A DNA stretch of 64,000 bases, taken from assembly GCF_036759925.1 (NCBI RefSeq), contig NZ_JAPKIB010000011.1, forward strand, positions 62,001 through 126,000. The letters run 5' to 3'. Positions 7,773-15,379 of this stretch are shown here, piece after piece (position 1 is the first letter of the stretch; the number at the start of each line of letters is the position of its first letter). The translations under genes were made by a program, and so were the position numbers. The stretch is from Kluyvera sp036759925 (lineage in GTDB: Bacteria; Pseudomonadota; Gammaproteobacteria; Enterobacterales; Enterobacteriaceae). Under the pieces are notes generated by a model. That model searched no databases, was not told the DNA's origin, and was given only the letters and a program-made list of their open reading frames with translations.

Positions 7773-8324
7773 ATGACAAAGCAGCCCGAAGACTGGCTCG
7801 ACGACGTCCCCGGTGATGATATCGAAGACGAAGATGATGAAATTATCTGGGTCAGCAAGAGTGAAATTAAACGTGATGCCGAAGAGCTGAAGAAGCTTGG
7901 GGTAGAACTGGTTGAGCTCGGTAAGAACGCGCTGGATAAAATCCCGCTGGACGCCGACCTGCGCGCCGCCATTGAACTGGCGCAGCGTATTAAGATGGAA
8001 GGCCGCCGCCGCCAGCTGCAGCTGATTGGCAAAATGCTGCGTCAGCGTGACGTAGAACCTTTCCGTCAGGCGCTGGATAAGCTGAAAAACCGCCACAACC
8101 AGCAGGTTGTTGTGTTCCATAAACTGGAACAGCTGCGTGACCGTATGGTTGACGGTAGCGATGAAGCCATCGAAGAAGTGATGAACCTGTGGCCTGACGC
8201 CGACCGTCAGCAGCTGCGTTCACTGGTGCGTAACGCCAGGAAAGAAAAAGCCGGCAATAAGCCGCCAAAATCTTCCCGCCAGATCTTCCAGTATCTGCGC
8301 GAGCTGTCCGAACACCAGGACTAA
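7773..8324 (+). CDS. yjgA: ribosome biogenesis factor YjgA/DarP
   Basis: A 183-residue cytoplasmic protein of the UPF0307/DarP family, which associates with late 50S ribosomal precursors. The N-terminus is very acidic (DDVPGDDIEDEDDEIIW) and is followed by a helical, basic body. The start is preceded by AAGGAG. It lies divergently from pmbA, as in E. coli, and ends in a strong terminator at 8336. It is likely constitutively expressed. Confidence 0.94.
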   Translation: MTKQPEDWLDDVPGDDIEDEDDEIIWVSKSEIKRDAEELKKLGVELVELGKNALDKIPLDADLRAAIELAQRIKMEGRRRQLQLIGKMLRQRDVEPFRQALDKLKNRHNQQVVVFHKLEQLRDRMVDGSDEAIEEVMNLWPDADRQQLRSLVRNARKEKAGNKPPKSSRQIFQYLRELSEHQD

Positions 8325-8335
8325 GTGTCAAGAAA

Positions 8336-8362
8336 ATGCCCTCTTCGTGAGGGTATTTTTTT
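8336..8362 (+). terminator. rho-independent terminator of yjgA
   Basis: The stem ATGCCCTC-TTCG-TGAGGGTAT, followed by seven T residues, lies 12 bases after the yjgA stop codon. This is a classic intrinsic terminator on the plus strand. Confidence 0.85.
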
Positions 8363-8380
8363 GCCCGTCTTGTGCAACAT

Positions 8381-8405
8381 CCCGGCGTCGCGCTGCTCGG
8401 CCGGG
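8381..8405. repeat. single REP-like palindrome
   Basis: CCCGGCGTCGCGCTGCTCGGCCGGG forms an imperfect palindrome between the yjgA terminator and the 3' end of the acetyltransferase gene. The same core (cccggcgtcgctgcgctcggccgggc) builds the paired elements at 38972 and 57848. Confidence 0.7.
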
Positions 8406-8411
8406 CGACTT

Positions 8412-8933
8412 TCATGCCATCACAATCTGGCACAAATCATGGTTGAAGCGCTGGTACTGCGCTTCGTCAATCGGCTGCGGGTAGCTCAGCACAATGAGTT
8501 CGTGATCGGCAATGTCGGCATGATAGGTCGGGTGCGCGTGCGGCCACGGGTTGGCGAAGAATCCCATGCTTTCATAGAAACGCAGGCGCTTGTGGGCTAT
8601 CTCGGTGGTCAGCGGGTCGATTTCCAGAATGGTTTTCGGTGCGCGCTCGAGGATTTGCCCCAGCAGACGTTTGCCGTAGCCCTGGGAACGCAGGCTGCTG
8701 TCGACCGCCAGATGTTCAATATAGACGTAGCCGTCGAACGCCCAGCATCCGCTCATGCCAATAAACTGTTCACCATCGAACCACGCTTCCAGCGCGTAGT
8801 GCGGGGAGTTAAGCGCGCGCTGCTTGGCGGGGAGTTCGCGCTGTTCGTGCCAGGGGAAGGCGTGGGTGTAAAGGGCGTCCAGTGGGGGGAAAAGGACGGA
8901 GTCGGTGGTGGTGATTTTTTTTGCGGTGAGCAT
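8412..8933 (-). CDS. GNAT family N-acetyltransferase
   Basis: A 173-residue GNAT-fold protein. The acetyl-CoA binding motif A is seen in YIEHLAVDSSLRSQGYGKRLL (RSQGYGK is the Q/RxxGxG/A loop), followed by FYESMGFFANP, the usual motif B region. The substrate is not recognisable. The ATG at 8933 was chosen because the longer reading frame runs through the C-rich repeat at 8969 and has no GNAT content. It lies between yjgA and mpl, where E. coli K-12 has no gene, so it is a lineage-specific insertion. It is transcribed away from the repeat, which separates it from mpl. Confidence 0.8.
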   Translation of the reverse strand: MLTAKKITTTDSVLFPPLDALYTHAFPWHEQRELPAKQRALNSPHYALEAWFDGEQFIGMSGCWAFDGYVYIEHLAVDSSLRSQGYGKRLLGQILERAPKTILEIDPLTTEIAHKRLRFYESMGFFANPWPHAHPTYHADIADHELIVLSYPQPIDEAQYQRFNHDLCQIVMA

Positions 8934-8968
8934 TTTTAGGTTCCGGGGAATGGGCTGGATTGAGCGAG

Positions 8969-9060
8969 CCCCCCTCACCCCGACCCTCTCCCCAAAGGGG
9001 CGAGGGAGAAAACCGGGCGATCCCCTCTCCCCCGTGGGGAGAGGGTTAGGGTGAGGGGGT
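8969..9060. repeat. C-rich hairpin repeat, copy B
   Basis: The copy is nearly identical to copy A (1-86): two hairpins, CCCTCTCCCC/GGGGcGAGGG and CCCTCTCCCCCGTGGGGAGAGGG, bounded by CCCCTCACCC and GGGTGAGGGGG. It fills the gap between mpl and the acetyltransferase gene and may limit readthrough. Confidence 0.8.
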
Positions 9061-9087
9061 AACCCGCTCAGCGCAAAGCCAGGCGAA

Positions 9088-10458
9088 TTACTCCTGCTGC
9101 GCTTTCTTCGCCAGCCCATCGAGCAGTTTCTGATGAATGCCGCCGAAGCCGCCGTTACTCATCACCAGAATATGGTCGCCAGGCTCGGCGCTCTTCACAA
9201 TCATATCGGCCAGCGTATCCACGTCAGCGCTCCAGTGTGCAGGCTGCACACAGGCTTCTGCCACTTCCGCGACCTGCCACGGAATGTGCTGCGGCTGCAG
9301 CAGGAACACTTCATCAGCGCGGCCCAGAGACGGCGCCAGGTCGTCTTTGCAGACGCCCATTTTCATGGTGTTCGAGCGCGGTTCCAGCACGGCGATGATT
9401 TTCGCGGTACCGCCCACTTTGCCGCGCAGCGCTTGCAGCGTCGCGAGGATAGCCGTTGGGTGGTGCGCGAAGTCGTCATAAACGCAAACGCCGTTGGCTT
9501 CACCACGAAGCTCCAGACGACGACGGGCGTTGATAAAGCTGCCCAGCGCGTTGGCGGCATCGGCTGGTGTCACACCCACATGACGCGCGGCGGCAATCGC
9601 CATCAGACCGTTATGCATGTTGTGTTCGCCGACCAGGCCCCATTTCACTTCACCGACTTTTTCACCGTCGAGCAGCACTTCCCACTCGGAGGCGTCGGTA
9701 TTGAGTTTTTTCGCCTGCCAGTGGCCCTGCTCGCCCACTAGCTCCTGCTCGCTCCAGCAGCCCATCGCCATCACCTGTTTCAGGTTGGCGTCGTTTTCCG
9801 GCAGGATGATACGGCCCTGGCCCGGAACGATGCGCACCAGGTGGTGGAACTGTTTCTGGATAGCTTTCAGATCGTCGAAGATGTCCGCGTGATCGAACTC
9901 AAGGTTGTTGAGGATCAGCGTACGCGGGCAGTAATGCACGAATTTGGAACGCTTATCGAAGAAGGCGCAGTCGTATTCATCGGCTTCAATCACGAAGAAC
10001 GGGCTGTCGCCCAGACGCGCGGAAACCTCGAAGTTCCCCGGTACGCCGCCGATCACAAAGCCCGGCTTGTAGCCGCACTCTTCGAGGATCCAGGTCGCCA
10101 TACCGGCGGTGGTGGTTTTGCCGTGGGTACCGGCAACCGCCACAACCCAGCGATCGCGCAGCACGAAGTCGTGCAGCCACTGCGGGCCGGACATATACGG
10201 AATGTTCTTCTCCAGCACCGCTTCTACACACGGGTTACCGCGCGTCATGGCGTTGCCGATGATCACCAGATCCGGCTGCGGGTCAAGCTGGCTTGCGTCA
10301 TAACCCTGAATTAAATCAATACCTTGCTTTTCAAGCAGCGTGCTCATCGGGGGATACACATTGGCATCCGAACCCGTGACTTCATGACCCAGCGAGCGAG
10401 CCAGCATCGCCAGACCGCCCATGAAGGTGCCACAAATACCCAAAATATGAATGCGCAT
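9088..10458 (-). CDS. mpl: UDP-N-acetylmuramate:tripeptide ligase
   Basis: A 456-residue Mur-ligase family enzyme (E. coli Mpl is 457). It joins the recycled tripeptide L-Ala-gamma-D-Glu-meso-diaminopimelate to UDP-MurNAc in the cytoplasm, feeding murein peptides back into cell-wall synthesis. The N-terminal nucleotide-binding start HILGICGTFMGGLA, the ATP loop GTHGKTTT at 110-117 and DDFAHHPTAI (near 328) are all present. It diverges from fbp across about 175 bases, the same arrangement as in E. coli. Confidence 0.95.
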   Translation of the reverse strand: MRIHILGICGTFMGGLAMLARSLGHEVTGSDANVYPPMSTLLEKQGIDLIQGYDASQLDPQPDLVIIGNAMTRGNPCVEAVLEKNIPYMSGPQWLHDFVLRDRWVVAVAGTHGKTTTAGMATWILEECGYKPGFVIGGVPGNFEVSARLGDSPFFVIEADEYDCAFFDKRSKFVHYCPRTLILNNLEFDHADIFDDLKAIQKQFHHLVRIVPGQGRIILPENDANLKQVMAMGCWSEQELVGEQGHWQAKKLNTDASEWEVLLDGEKVGEVKWGLVGEHNMHNGLMAIAAARHVGVTPADAANALGSFINARRRLELRGEANGVCVYDDFAHHPTAILATLQALRGKVGGTAKIIAVLEPRSNTMKMGVCKDDLAPSLGRADEVFLLQPQHIPWQVAEVAEACVQPAHWSADVDTLADMIVKSAEPGDHILVMSNGGFGGIHQKLLDGLAKKAQQE

Positions 10459-10634
10459 ACGTCACTATCCTTTTTTTATCTGCCCCGCATTTTACCCATA
10501 TGTTTGCCGGCAGATAAACGCATTTCAGGATATTCCGTAGTTTGCTGGCGCGATTCACCAGTGCGATTTTTTTTTATTCTTTGTTAAGATTGTTGCAGTC
10601 GTTTTACTCAACATCCACTGTCAGGGAAAGTGTT

Positions 10635-11633
10635 ATGAAAACGTTAGGTGAATTTATTGTCGAAAAGCAGCACGAGTTCTCTCATGCTACCGGTGAGCTC
10701 ACTGCTTTGTTGTCGGCAATAAAGTTAGGTGCCAAGATCATCCACCGCGATATCAATAAGGCCGGTCTGGTCGATATCCTGGGTGCCAGCGGCGCAGAAA
10801 ACGTACAGGGAGAAGTACAACAAAAGCTCGATTTGTTCGCAAACGAGAAGCTGAAAGCCGCACTCCGCGCCCGTGACATCGTCGCCGGTATCGCCTCCGA
10901 AGAAGAAGACGAAATTGTCGTATTCGACGGCTGTGAACACGCGAAGTATGTGGTCCTGATGGACCCGCTGGATGGCTCATCTAATATCGACGTTAACGTC
11001 TCTGTCGGTACTATCTTCTCTATCTACCGTCGCGTAACCCCAGTGGGCACGCCGGTCACCGAAGAAGATTTCCTGCAGCCGGGTAACCGCCAGGTCGCCG
11101 CGGGCTATGTGGTTTACGGCTCCTCCACTATGTTGGTGTACACCACCGGCTGCGGCGTGCACGCCTTTACCTACGACCCGTCGCTGGGCGTGTTCTGCCT
11201 GTGCCAGGAGCGTATGCGCTTCCCTCAGCGCGGTAGCACCTACTCTATCAACGAAGGTAACTACATCAAGTTCCCGAACGGGGTGAAGAAGTACATCAAG
11301 TTCTGCCAGGAAGAAGATAAGTCCACGCAGCGCCCGTACACCTCACGCTACATCGGTTCTCTGGTGGCCGATTTCCACCGCAACCTGCTGAAAGGCGGGA
11401 TCTACCTGTACCCAAGCACCGCCAGCCACCCGGATGGGAAGCTGCGTCTGCTGTATGAGTGCAACCCGATGGCGTTCCTCGCGGAACAGGCCGGCGGTAA
11501 GGCCAGCGATGGGAAAGAGCGTATTCTGGATATCGTGCCGGAAACGCTGCACCAGCGTCGTTCGTTCTTCGTCGGTAACGACCATATGGTGGAAGACGTT
11601 GAGCGTTTGATTCGCGAGTTCCCGGACGCGTAA
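10635..11633 (+). CDS. fbp: fructose-1,6-bisphosphatase class I
   Basis: A 332-residue enzyme, exactly the length of E. coli Fbp. It hydrolyses fructose 1,6-bisphosphate to fructose 6-phosphate, the committed step of gluconeogenesis, and is inhibited by AMP. The metal-binding motif DPLDGSS is at 110-116, with the upstream acidic cluster SEEEDEIVVFDG. The ATG at 10635 (MKTLGEF) follows AGGGAAAG and matches the family start; an upstream in-frame start at 10542 is not supported. It is followed by a C-rich repeat rather than a plain terminator. Confidence 0.97.
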   Translation: MKTLGEFIVEKQHEFSHATGELTALLSAIKLGAKIIHRDINKAGLVDILGASGAENVQGEVQQKLDLFANEKLKAALRARDIVAGIASEEEDEIVVFDGCEHAKYVVLMDPLDGSSNIDVNVSVGTIFSIYRRVTPVGTPVTEEDFLQPGNRQVAAGYVVYGSSTMLVYTTGCGVHAFTYDPSLGVFCLCQERMRFPQRGSTYSINEGNYIKFPNGVKKYIKFCQEEDKSTQRPYTSRYIGSLVADFHRNLLKGGIYLYPSTASHPDGKLRLLYECNPMAFLAEQAGGKASDGKERILDIVPETLHQRRSFFVGNDHMVEDVERLIREFPDA

Positions 11634-11647
11634 TCTTATTGAGGATG

Positions 11648-11699
11648 CCCCCTCACCCCGGCCCTCTCCCCCGTGGGGAGAGGGTTAGGGTGAGGGGGT
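11648..11699. repeat. C-rich hairpin repeat, copy C
   Basis: This is a shorter, one-hairpin version: CCCTCTCCCCCGTGGGGAGAGGG inside CCCCCTCACCCC...GGGTGAGGGGG. It lies between the convergent fbp and chemoreceptor genes and may act as a terminator for both. Confidence 0.8.
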
Positions 11700-11706
11700 A
11701 ACCTCG

Positions 11707-13272
11707 CTACGACACCTGCAACCGGAATGAAGACATCGCGGCCACCAGCGCCTGCGACTGCTCTTCCAGCGAACGGGTTGCCGCCGACGACTGCTGTACC
11801 AGCGCCGCGTTCTGCTGCGCGGTTTCATCCATCTGGCTTACCGCAATATTCACCTGCTCAATGCCGCGGCTCTGCTCCTGCGACGCGCTGGCAATTTCGC
11901 GCATCAGCTTGGTCATGCGCATCACTTCACTGGCAATCTCATCCATGGTTTCCCCCGCCTGCTGCGCCAGGTCGCTGCCTTCGCTGACGTGAGTTTGTGA
12001 GGCGGAAATCAGCTGACGAATCTCTTTGGCGGCATCCGCGCTGCGGCTTGCCAGGTTACGCACTTCACCCGCCACCACCGCGAATCCGCGACCCTGCTCA
12101 CCCGCGCGCGCCGCTTCTACTGAGGCGTTTAGCGCCAGAATATTGGTCTGGAAGGCAATCCCATCAATCACGCTGAGGATATCGGCGATGCGGTTGGCGC
12201 TGCCGGAAATATCCTGCATTTTTTCAATCACGTAGCAGACCATTTCGCTACCGCGGTCGGCGGTATCGGAAACCTCCTGCGCCAGCTTGTGCGCCTGGTC
12301 GGCGTTATCGGCGTTCTGCTTCACGGTGGCGGTGATCTCCTCCATGCTGGCCGCGGTCTGCTCAAGCGACGTCGCCGTCGACTCGGTGCGCTGCGCCAGA
12401 TGGTTGTTACCCGCCGTCAGCTCGCGGCTGCCAACGTCAATCTGCGAACTGGCATCCCGCACGCGCATCACTGAGTTCATCATCGACTCGCGCATACCGG
12501 CAATCGCCACGTTCAGGCGCTTAATCTCCGCGCTGCTCGCCTTCAGCGGTGAATAGGTTAAATCCCCCGCCGCCACCTGCTCCAGTTGGCCAATCGCCGC
12601 CGCTAGCGGTTTAAGCAGCAGATGACGCAGCTGCAGCCAGCCCAGCGCCATCACGCCTGCGGTCAGGAGAATGGCGATAACCATCAGTACCAGCACGCGG
12701 TTTTTGGTGCTGTGCACCGCCGCGACTTCAATCTGGCCGCGAGACTCGCCCCAGTCCTGGAACGCGTGGATCGCATCGTCAAACTGGCGAGAGACCGGGA
12801 TCATGGTCTTTTCCAGCAGATCGTAATAGCCGTCAACGTTTTGCTGGTTCAGCGCCGCCAGCATCGGCACGATCCCTTGCGTGTTGTAGGCTTCGAAGCT
12901 TTTGGTCACGTTCGCCAGCAGCTGCGCACCGTCGGCGTCATCCATGGCGGACTGGCCCACGTCGGCAATGATCTTTTGCCCCTGGGCAACTTCACCGTTG
13001 AGCACTTTTACCGCCGTGGTGGCATCATCAAGCATGCCTATTTCCATCAAGCGGACCGCCTGGCTGGCTTCGTTACGCGCGCGCAATAACAATGTATAAC
13101 CTTCATTCAACTGGGTTATTTGATCGCTTTGCAGATGGTCAATGCGTTGTAGAGAGGTGGAGCTTTTGGTGAGGGCATAAATGCCGATGCCGCTGACTAA
13201 AACCAGCAGCAGGGTCATCACGGCGAGCAGGGACAGCAAGCCGGTACGGATAGAGAGCGTTTTTAGCATCAT
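11707..13272 (-). CDS. methyl-accepting chemotaxis protein (galactofuranose locus)
   Basis: A 521-residue chemoreceptor. It has membrane segments near 13-35 and 192-213, a periplasmic four-helix sensor between them, a HAMP domain (to about 270) and the highly conserved signalling tip (EQGRGFAVVAGEVRNLASRSADAAKEI). It ends FRLQVS and lacks the C-terminal NWETF tether for CheR/CheB. In the sensor, the Arg/Asn pattern that binds amino acids in Tsr/Tar is only partly kept (RARNEASQAVR). It has its own FliA-type promoter and sits directly after the galactofuranose transporter operon. It may therefore sense a sugar through the YtfQ binding protein; that link is inference. Confidence 0.88.
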   Translation of the reverse strand: MMLKTLSIRTGLLSLLAVMTLLLVLVSGIGIYALTKSSTSLQRIDHLQSDQITQLNEGYTLLLRARNEASQAVRLMEIGMLDDATTAVKVLNGEVAQGQKIIADVGQSAMDDADGAQLLANVTKSFEAYNTQGIVPMLAALNQQNVDGYYDLLEKTMIPVSRQFDDAIHAFQDWGESRGQIEVAAVHSTKNRVLVLMVIAILLTAGVMALGWLQLRHLLLKPLAAAIGQLEQVAAGDLTYSPLKASSAEIKRLNVAIAGMRESMMNSVMRVRDASSQIDVGSRELTAGNNHLAQRTESTATSLEQTAASMEEITATVKQNADNADQAHKLAQEVSDTADRGSEMVCYVIEKMQDISGSANRIADILSVIDGIAFQTNILALNASVEAARAGEQGRGFAVVAGEVRNLASRSADAAKEIRQLISASQTHVSEGSDLAQQAGETMDEIASEVMRMTKLMREIASASQEQSRGIEQVNIAVSQMDETAQQNAALVQQSSAATRSLEEQSQALVAAMSSFRLQVS

Positions 13273-13315
13273 AGTGTTGTCCGGTAGCAGGGGTACTGTT
13301 TGGCGTAAAAAGTCA

Positions 13316-13342
13316 GTATCGGCCGCTACCGGAAAAACATTA
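13316..13342 (-). promoter_or_regulatory. sigma-28 (FliA) promoter candidate of the chemoreceptor
   Basis: The minus strand reads TAAT, then 15 bases, then GCCGATAC. The FliA consensus is TAAA-N15-GCCGATAA, so spacing is exact, with one mismatch in each box. The element lies 44 bases upstream of the chemoreceptor start, just past the yjfF stop codon. Confidence 0.6.
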
Positions 13343-13355
13343 GTGTTTCAGTGTG

Positions 13356-14357
13356 TTAGTCCTTTGTTACTGCCACGTTCACGCGGGTCACCGCCGCGTT
13401 CTGGCGTTTCTCCCACAGCACCGTCAGCGCACGCTGGAGCGCGATGAAAATAAACAGCAAAATGCCGATCGCTATCTTCGTCCACCATGAGCTGAGCGTG
13501 CCGTCGAAGTTGATATAGGTCTGAATCAGCCCCTGAATGCCCACGCCGAACAGCGTACCGAGCACCGTCCCCACGCCACCGCTCAGCAGCGTACCGCCAA
13601 TCACCACCGAGGCAATGGCATCCAGTTCTACCCCAACGCCCGCCAGCGCGTAACCTGCCTGGGTATAGATAGAGAAGACAATACCGGCAAGCGTCGCCAG
13701 CCCGGTCGACAACATATAGATACGCACGATAGTACTGCGGGTCGGAATCCCCATCAGGTTCGCCGAGGTGGCGCTGCCGCCGATGGCATACACCTGATTA
13801 CCAAAGCGGGTACGGTGAGCCAGGAAGATCCCCAGAATCACCACCAGCAGCATCAGCAGCCCCATCGCGCTCAGGCGACCGCCGCCGGGAATGGTCCACG
13901 CCAGCCCGGATAGGGTGTCATAGAGCGGATGATCGATAGGAATCGACTCTTCGGAGACCAGATAGCTGACGCCGCGCAGAAAGAACATCCCGGCAAGGGT
14001 GATGATAAACGCCGGGATCTTCAGGGCATCAATCAGCCAGCCCATAAACGCCCCGAAGGCGCAGCCCATCACCAGCACCAGCGGGAAGGCCACCAGCGGC
14101 GACAGCCCCCATACGCCAATGGCCTTGGCTAAGAAAACGCCGGTAAAGGCGATCACCGAGCCGACGGAGAGATCGATACCGCCGGAGAGGATCACAAAGG
14201 TCATCCCTACCGCCACGATGCCCAGAAAGGCGTTGTCGGTCAGGATGTTGCAAATCACCCGCGTGGAGGCAAAGCCGGGAAACTGGGTCAGGCAGTAGAG
14301 ATAGCCGAGGATGAACACGCCCAGGGTGATCATCAGCGGTAAATTACGTTTTATCAT
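13356..14357 (-). CDS. yjfF: galactofuranose ABC transporter permease YjfF
   Basis: A 333-residue inner-membrane permease of the ribose/galactose (CUT2) class with about ten hydrophobic segments. It is partner to YtfT, YtfR and YtfQ in high-affinity uptake of D-galactofuranose. The conserved GGIDLSVGSVIAFTG loop near residues 59-73 is present. Its start overlaps the end of ytfT by 14 bases, showing tight coupling. It is the last gene of the transporter operon and is followed after about 80 bases by a chemoreceptor gene not found here in E. coli. Confidence 0.94.
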   Translation of the reverse strand: MIKRNLPLMITLGVFILGYLYCLTQFPGFASTRVICNILTDNAFLGIVAVGMTFVILSGGIDLSVGSVIAFTGVFLAKAIGVWGLSPLVAFPLVLVMGCAFGAFMGWLIDALKIPAFIITLAGMFFLRGVSYLVSEESIPIDHPLYDTLSGLAWTIPGGGRLSAMGLLMLLVVILGIFLAHRTRFGNQVYAIGGSATSANLMGIPTRSTIVRIYMLSTGLATLAGIVFSIYTQAGYALAGVGVELDAIASVVIGGTLLSGGVGTVLGTLFGVGIQGLIQTYINFDGTLSSWWTKIAIGILLFIFIALQRALTVLWEKRQNAAVTRVNVAVTKD

Positions 14358-15366
14358 CGCGGCGAACCCTCTTCAGCATCTGAATAAAGCGCGGCGACTG
14401 GACGATCAGCACGCACATCACCACCACCGCCTTCACCACCTGGTTAAGCTCGGGTGGGAAACCGGAGAGCAGAATGCCGGTGTTCATGCCCTGAATAATC
14501 AGCGCGCCAACCACCGACAGCAGCAGGTTAAAGCGCCCGCCCATCAGCGAGCCGCCGCCAATCACCACCGCCAGAATGGCATCCAGCTCCAGCCACAGCC
14601 CGGCGTTGTTAGCATCGGCTCCGCGAATGTCCGCCGCGACAATGGTGCCGGCAATGGCCGCGCAAACACCGCTCAGCACGTAGGCCAGCATCACCACGAT
14701 GCGGGTGTTTACCCCGGCGTTTTTCGCCGCGCGGATGTTGATCCCCACCGCTTCAATAAACATGCCGAGGGCGGTTTTACGCGCCAGCAGCCAGAAGAGG
14801 ACCAGCGTCACCAGCGCGATAATCACCGGCGTCGGGAACAGCAGAAACTTGCCGCTGCCGATCCACGCCAGCGACGGCGAGTCGAAGGTGACGATCTGCC
14901 CGGAGGTGATCAGCTGCGCCACGCCGCGCCCGGCCACCATCAGGATGAGCGTTGCCACAAAGGGCTGAATTTTGAGGATAGCGACCAGGATGCCGTTCCA
15001 TAGCCCCGCCAGCACGCCGGAGCCTAGCGCCGCCAGCAGCACCACCGGCAGGCTGTGCCCGGCTACGGTCATTGAGGCGGCGGTGGCCCCAGCAATCGCC
15101 ATCACCGCGCCCACGGAAAGATCGATACCGCCGGTGGCAATCACCAGCGTCATGCCAATCGCCAGCAGCGCCACGGGGGCGGCGCGGTTGAGGATATCAA
15201 TCGGGCTGCCGAACAGGCGGCCATCCTGTAGCGTTATCTGGAAAAAGTGCGGTGCGACGAGGCTATCCACCAGCAGCACCAGAATCAGCGCCGCTATCTG
15301 CGGCATGCCCGGCGGCCAGCGAAAACGTCGCGCGGGCTGACCGGGTTGAGGAATGGATCGAGGCAT
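14344..15366 (-). CDS. ytfT: galactofuranose ABC transporter permease YtfT
   Basis: A 340-residue CUT2-class permease closely resembling E. coli YtfT (341). It carries SPIDILNRAAPVALLAIGMT and the GGIDLSVGAVMAIAG loop. The ATG at 15366 (MPRS), preceded by AAGGAG, was preferred over an in-frame ATG eight codons upstream because it matches the E. coli start. It starts 14 bases past the ytfR stop. With YjfF it forms the membrane channel driven by the YtfR ATPase. Confidence 0.94.
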   Translation of the reverse strand: MPRSIPQPGQPARRFRWPPGMPQIAALILVLLVDSLVAPHFFQITLQDGRLFGSPIDILNRAAPVALLAIGMTLVIATGGIDLSVGAVMAIAGATAASMTVAGHSLPVVLLAALGSGVLAGLWNGILVAILKIQPFVATLILMVAGRGVAQLITSGQIVTFDSPSLAWIGSGKFLLFPTPVIIALVTLVLFWLLARKTALGMFIEAVGINIRAAKNAGVNTRIVVMLAYVLSGVCAAIAGTIVAADIRGADANNAGLWLELDAILAVVIGGGSLMGGRFNLLLSVVGALIIQGMNTGILLSGFPPELNQVVKAVVVMCVLIVQSPRFIQMLKRVRRDDKT

Positions 15367-15379
15367 CACGGTGTACTCC

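Noticed and set aside
13260..13345. CCGGTAG...CTACCGG repeat as a terminator of yjfF
   Set aside because: The arms are about 50 bases apart with no T-run, and the region is better explained by the FliA-type promoter of the chemoreceptor.
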